From contig JAEZCF010000112.1 in assembly GCA_023430045.1 (NCBI GenBank), positions 1 through 7,232 on the forward strand: DNA of 7,232 nucleotides, written 5' to 3'. Below, piece after piece: positions 5,417 through 7,232 of this stretch (the first letter of the stretch is position 1; each line of letters starts with the position of its first letter). Made by a program: the position numbers and the translations under genes. The notes below the pieces were generated by a model. It was not told where the DNA came from and made no database searches. It saw only the letters and a program-made list of their open reading frames with translations. This DNA comes from Pseudomonadota bacterium (lineage in GTDB: Bacteria > Pseudomonadota > Gammaproteobacteria > Xanthomonadales > Xanthomonadaceae).

Positions 5417-6028
5417 ATGGCTTACACCCTGCCCAAGCTGCCTTATGCCTACGATGCCCTGGAACCGCACATCGATGCGGCCACCATGGAGATCCACCAC
5501 ACCAAGCATCACCAGACGTACATCAACAACGTCAACGCGGCGCTGGAAGGTACCGAGTACGCCGATCTGGCGGTGGAAGAGCTGGTGAAGAAGCTGAAGT
5601 CGCTGCCGGAGAACCTGCAGGGCCCGGTGCGCAACAACGGTGGCGGCCACGCGAACCACTCGCTGTTCTGGACCGTGATGGCCCCGGGTGCCGGCGGCAC
5701 TCCGGAGGGCGACGTGGCCAAGGCCATCGATACCGACCTGGGTGGTTTCGACAAGTTCAAGGATGCCTTCACCAAGGCCGCGCTGACCCGTTTCGGCAGT
5801 GGCTGGGCGTGGCTGAGCGTGACCCCGGACAAGAAGGTCGTGGTGGAAAGCACCGGTAACCAGGACAGCCCGCTGATGGAAGGCAATACGCCGATCCTCG
5901 GCCTGGATGTCTGGGAGCACGCGTATTACCTGAAGTACCAGAACCGCCGTCCGGAATACATCGGCGCGTTCTTCAACGTTATCGACTGGAAGGAAGTCGA
6001 ACGTCGTTACCAGGAAGCCATCGCCTGA
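5417..6028 (+). CDS. sodA: Manganese-type superoxide dismutase
   Basis: This 203-residue cytoplasmic enzyme converts superoxide to oxygen and hydrogen peroxide. Metal ligands are H27, H81, D164 and H168, in the motifs MEIHHTKHHQTY, NHSLFW and DVWEHAYY. The gateway tyrosine Y35 is present. The second-shell glutamine comes from the C-terminal domain (Q149 in GNQDSP) and G77 lies in GGGHANHS. This is the MnSOD arrangement rather than the FeSOD one, although cambialistic activity cannot be excluded from sequence. The ATG at 5417 has a strong ribosome site (GAGGAGA, 5404-5410) 6 nt upstream. The frame stays open upstream but that part is not family-like. The length is normal. It is preceded by a leader hairpin and followed 12 nt after the stop by a long palindrome that probably ends transcription. 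It seems monocistronic. Confidence 0.96.
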   Translation: MAYTLPKLPYAYDALEPHIDAATMEIHHTKHHQTYINNVNAALEGTEYADLAVEELVKKLKSLPENLQGPVRNNGGGHANHSLFWTVMAPGAGGTPEGDVAKAIDTDLGGFDKFKDAFTKAALTRFGSGWAWLSVTPDKKVVVESTGNQDSPLMEGNTPILGLDVWEHAYYLKYQNRRPEYIGAFFNVIDWKEVERRYQEAIA

Positions 6029-6037
6029 TCCCATCGC

Positions 6038-6094
6038 CGAAAAATGGGGACGGAGGTGGTTATCTGCATTTAACCTCCTCCGTCCCCATTTTCG
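6038..6094. repeat. Long imperfect palindrome (REP-like) between sod and the EEP gene
   Basis: The left arm at 6041-6056 (AAAATGGGGACGGAGG) is exactly complementary to 6077-6092. After one T-T mismatch, GGTTA (6058-6062) pairs with TAACC (6071-6075) around an 8-nt loop. Outside, CG (6038-6039) pairs with CG (6093-6094) past one bulged A. This makes 23 base pairs in 57 nt. With the A-tract before and T-tract after, it could be a bidirectional terminator for the convergent genes. ATGGGGACGGAGG-type palindromes recur in proteobacterial genomes and are often linked to REP-associated tyrosine transposases. That family link is from memory and should be checked. No transposase gene is in the window. 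The right half encodes the end of the convergent gene. Confidence 0.75.
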
Positions 6095-6912
6095 AGGGAC
6101 TGCAGGCGGAGGGTGGCCAGGACGCCCAGCGGCAGGGCGGGGAGCTCGCGTACGGCGGGCAGTTCGATGCGCTGCTGGCGCAGGCCGATGAACGATTTCA
6201 CCTGGAACAGCACGTCCATGCCATGACCTGCGACGGTGCCGGCAGGCAGGCTGCCGGTGTGTTTCTCGACGCGCGAGGATGGATTGCGGCGTGATGGCTG
6301 GAAGCCGGGCGTGCTGCGTACCAGTTCGCTGCTGCTGGCGGCAAAGTCGCCGGAAATGAGGCTGGGATGGCCGTCGGACGTGGCGGCGATCCACGCCATC
6401 AGATCGTTCGCCTGGTGCTGACGACTGCTCGCGGTGTCCGGCTGCGGGCGCAGGCGCGCCACGTAGACGTTGACGTCGCTGCCATCGGCAAGCGAGAGCC
6501 GCATCATTCCCGCCGCGCTGTAGCGCCCCGGCGGATGCAGCAGGGTCACCCCGTCTTCTTCCACTTTCATCCTGCTCAGCATCGCGCTGCCATGCCGTTC
6601 GGGCTGGCTGGGCGGATCGGCGGTGATGAAATCGCAGCTGTAGCGCAGCTGGACGGCCAGCCAGCAGGCCGGGTTGCGACGGCCTTCCTGCATCACCTGG
6701 TGTACGGAAATGACATCCGGCCGCAGTTCACCCAGCATGCGGGCGATATCATCGCGGCGCTGTTCCCACATCGGATCGTCGCGCTGTGGCAGCTGCAGCG
6801 TGGCCACGCTGATTTCAGCGATGTGGGGGACGGGGGCCGGACTGCCCAGCACCACGCCCGCAGGCGCCATCAGGCCGAAATACAGCAGCAGGGAAGAAGG
6901 GGGGAGACGCAT
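6070..6912 (-). CDS. Exported EEP-fold protein, probably catalytically inactive
   Basis: This 280-residue protein has an N-terminal signal-like segment (about 5-26). The body resembles the endonuclease/exonuclease/phosphatase superfamily: ISVATLQL (34-41), MLGELRPDVISVHQV (59-73), DVNVYVARL (146-154), LISGDFAAS (185-193), GMDVLF (231-236) and LGVLATLRL (262-270). The usual catalytic residues are largely changed: Asn of the first strand is Q40, the metal-binding Glu is Q72, the conserved His is R153, GDFN reads GDFA (A191), and the terminal Ser-Asp-His is missing near 260-263. D189 and D233 remain. I therefore infer a pseudoenzyme or a strongly altered activity. The ATG at 6912 was chosen because it precedes the signal segment. 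The frame is open to 7101 but that part is not family-like. No ribosome site is visible, but TAAACT lies 7 nt upstream. Residues 274-280 and the stop come from the adjoining palindrome. Confidence 0.72.
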   Translation of the reverse strand: MRLPPSSLLLYFGLMAPAGVVLGSPAPVPHIAEISVATLQLPQRDDPMWEQRRDDIARMLGELRPDVISVHQVMQEGRRNPACWLAVQLRYSCDFITADPPSQPERHGSAMLSRMKVEEDGVTLLHPPGRYSAAGMMRLSLADGSDVNVYVARLRPQPDTASSRQHQANDLMAWIAATSDGHPSLISGDFAASSSELVRSTPGFQPSRRNPSSRVEKHTGSLPAGTVAGHGMDVLFQVKSFIGLRQQRIELPAVRELPALPLGVLATLRLQSLENGDGGG

Positions 6913-6919
6913 AACGATA

Positions 6920-6925
6920 AGTTTA
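6920..6925 (-). promoter_or_regulatory. Candidate -10 element for leaderless EEP transcript
   Basis: The minus strand reads TAAACT (complement of 6920-6925), then 7 nt, then the ATG at 6912. TAnnnT at this distance would start transcription at the A of the start codon. There is no Shine-Dalgarno sequence, and the -35 position is weak. Confidence 0.35.
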
Positions 6926-7077
6926 CGCTTGCGCCGTGCAGGCACCGTGACTTCCACGTATGCCGGTTCCTGCGCCTGCCATGTCCCGTCGCGCTTGTCA
7001 CGCAGCCGCGCAGCGTGCGCAGGTCGCCGACATTCCGGTACCCTTGGCGCTTTCGTGTCGCAGGAAAGCCTTACAGG

Positions 7078-7232
7078 ATGAGCCATAACGCCGCCGCCCA
7101 TGCCAGCCAGGGACGCATGCCGCGCCAGATTCCGTACATCATCGGCAACGAGGCCTGCGAACGGTTCAGCTTCTACGGGATGCGCAACATCCTGGTGCAG
7201 TTCCTGATCACCTCGCTGCTGCTGCAGGAGAT
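7078..7232 (+). CDS. POT-family peptide/proton symporter (5' part)
   Basis: The first 51 residues of a proton-coupled oligopeptide transporter of the major facilitator superfamily (POT/PTR) are present, and the gene runs off the window. After a short cytoplasmic tail, IPYIIGNEACERFSFYGMRN (residues 18-37) contains the ExxER motif at E25, E28, R29. This motif lies on the first helix, couples proton and peptide binding, and is diagnostic for the family. The following hydrophobic stretch, ILVQFLITSLLLQ, is the rest of helix 1. The ATG at 7078 is preceded by AGGAAAG (7062-7068), 9 nt upstream, a reasonable ribosome site. It is divergent from the EEP gene across 165 bp, in which I could not identify a convincing plus-strand promoter. 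Confidence 0.93.
   Translation, partial: MSHNAAAHASQGRMPRQIPYIIGNEACERFSFYGMRNILVQFLITSLLLQE

Noticed and set aside
6913..7101. 63-residue N-terminal extension of the EEP-like protein
   Set aside because: It is Arg-rich and lacks family similarity, and it would bury the signal-like segment. The shorter start at 6912 fits an exported protein.

Overview
The window is GC-rich (roughly two thirds G+C by eye). It looks like a chromosomal segment of a Xanthomonadaceae gammaproteobacterium, most likely Stenotrophomonas. Two things point there. First, there are two short stem-loops that begin with the tetranucleotide GTAG, the hallmark of the SMAG (Stenotrophomonas maltophilia GTAG) repeat family. 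Second, a long single-pass, repeat-containing membrane protein of the kind annotated in xanthomonads as 'transmembrane repetitive protein' lies directly after nfuA. The assignment is inference from content, since no search was run.

Layout, left to right. Positions 88-1817 hold three minus-strand genes, transcribed right to left: phhB (pterin-4a-carbinolamine dehydratase), a small lipoprotein with a TonB-type C-terminal domain whose start region overlaps the end of phhB, and a ZIP-family zinc/divalent-metal transporter (zupT). A 94-bp divergent promoter region (1818-1911) separates these from a plus-strand pair: nfuA (Fe-S cluster carrier) and the repetitive membrane protein (about 2522-4279). 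A SMAG stem-loop lies in the 38-bp convergent gap. Next comes a minus-strand pair, a membrane-anchored or secreted guanyl-specific RNase of the RNase Sa/barnase superfamily (4752-5216) and its barstar-type inhibitor (4318-4755), joined by an ATGA overlap. Manganese superoxide dismutase (5417-6028, +) follows. Its downstream region is a 23-bp stem palindrome that also encodes the last residues and the stop codon of the convergent minus-strand gene at 6070-6912. That gene is an exported endonuclease/exonuclease/phosphatase (EEP) fold protein in which most catalytic residues appear to be replaced. The window ends inside a POT-family peptide/proton symporter gene (7078 onwards, +).

Functionally, most of this is housekeeping: metal uptake, pterin recycling, Fe-S assembly, superoxide detoxification and peptide uptake. 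The less ordinary items are the RNase/barstar pair, the TonB-like repetitive membrane protein, the TonB-domain lipoprotein, the apparently dead EEP protein with a palindrome-derived C-terminus, and two genes (nfuA and the EEP gene) whose starts look leaderless. No tRNA, rRNA, CRISPR array, insertion sequence or transposase gene was seen. No stretch longer than 300 bases lacks a gene. Positions 1-73 are non-coding as far as I can tell and hold only G/C-rich sequence.
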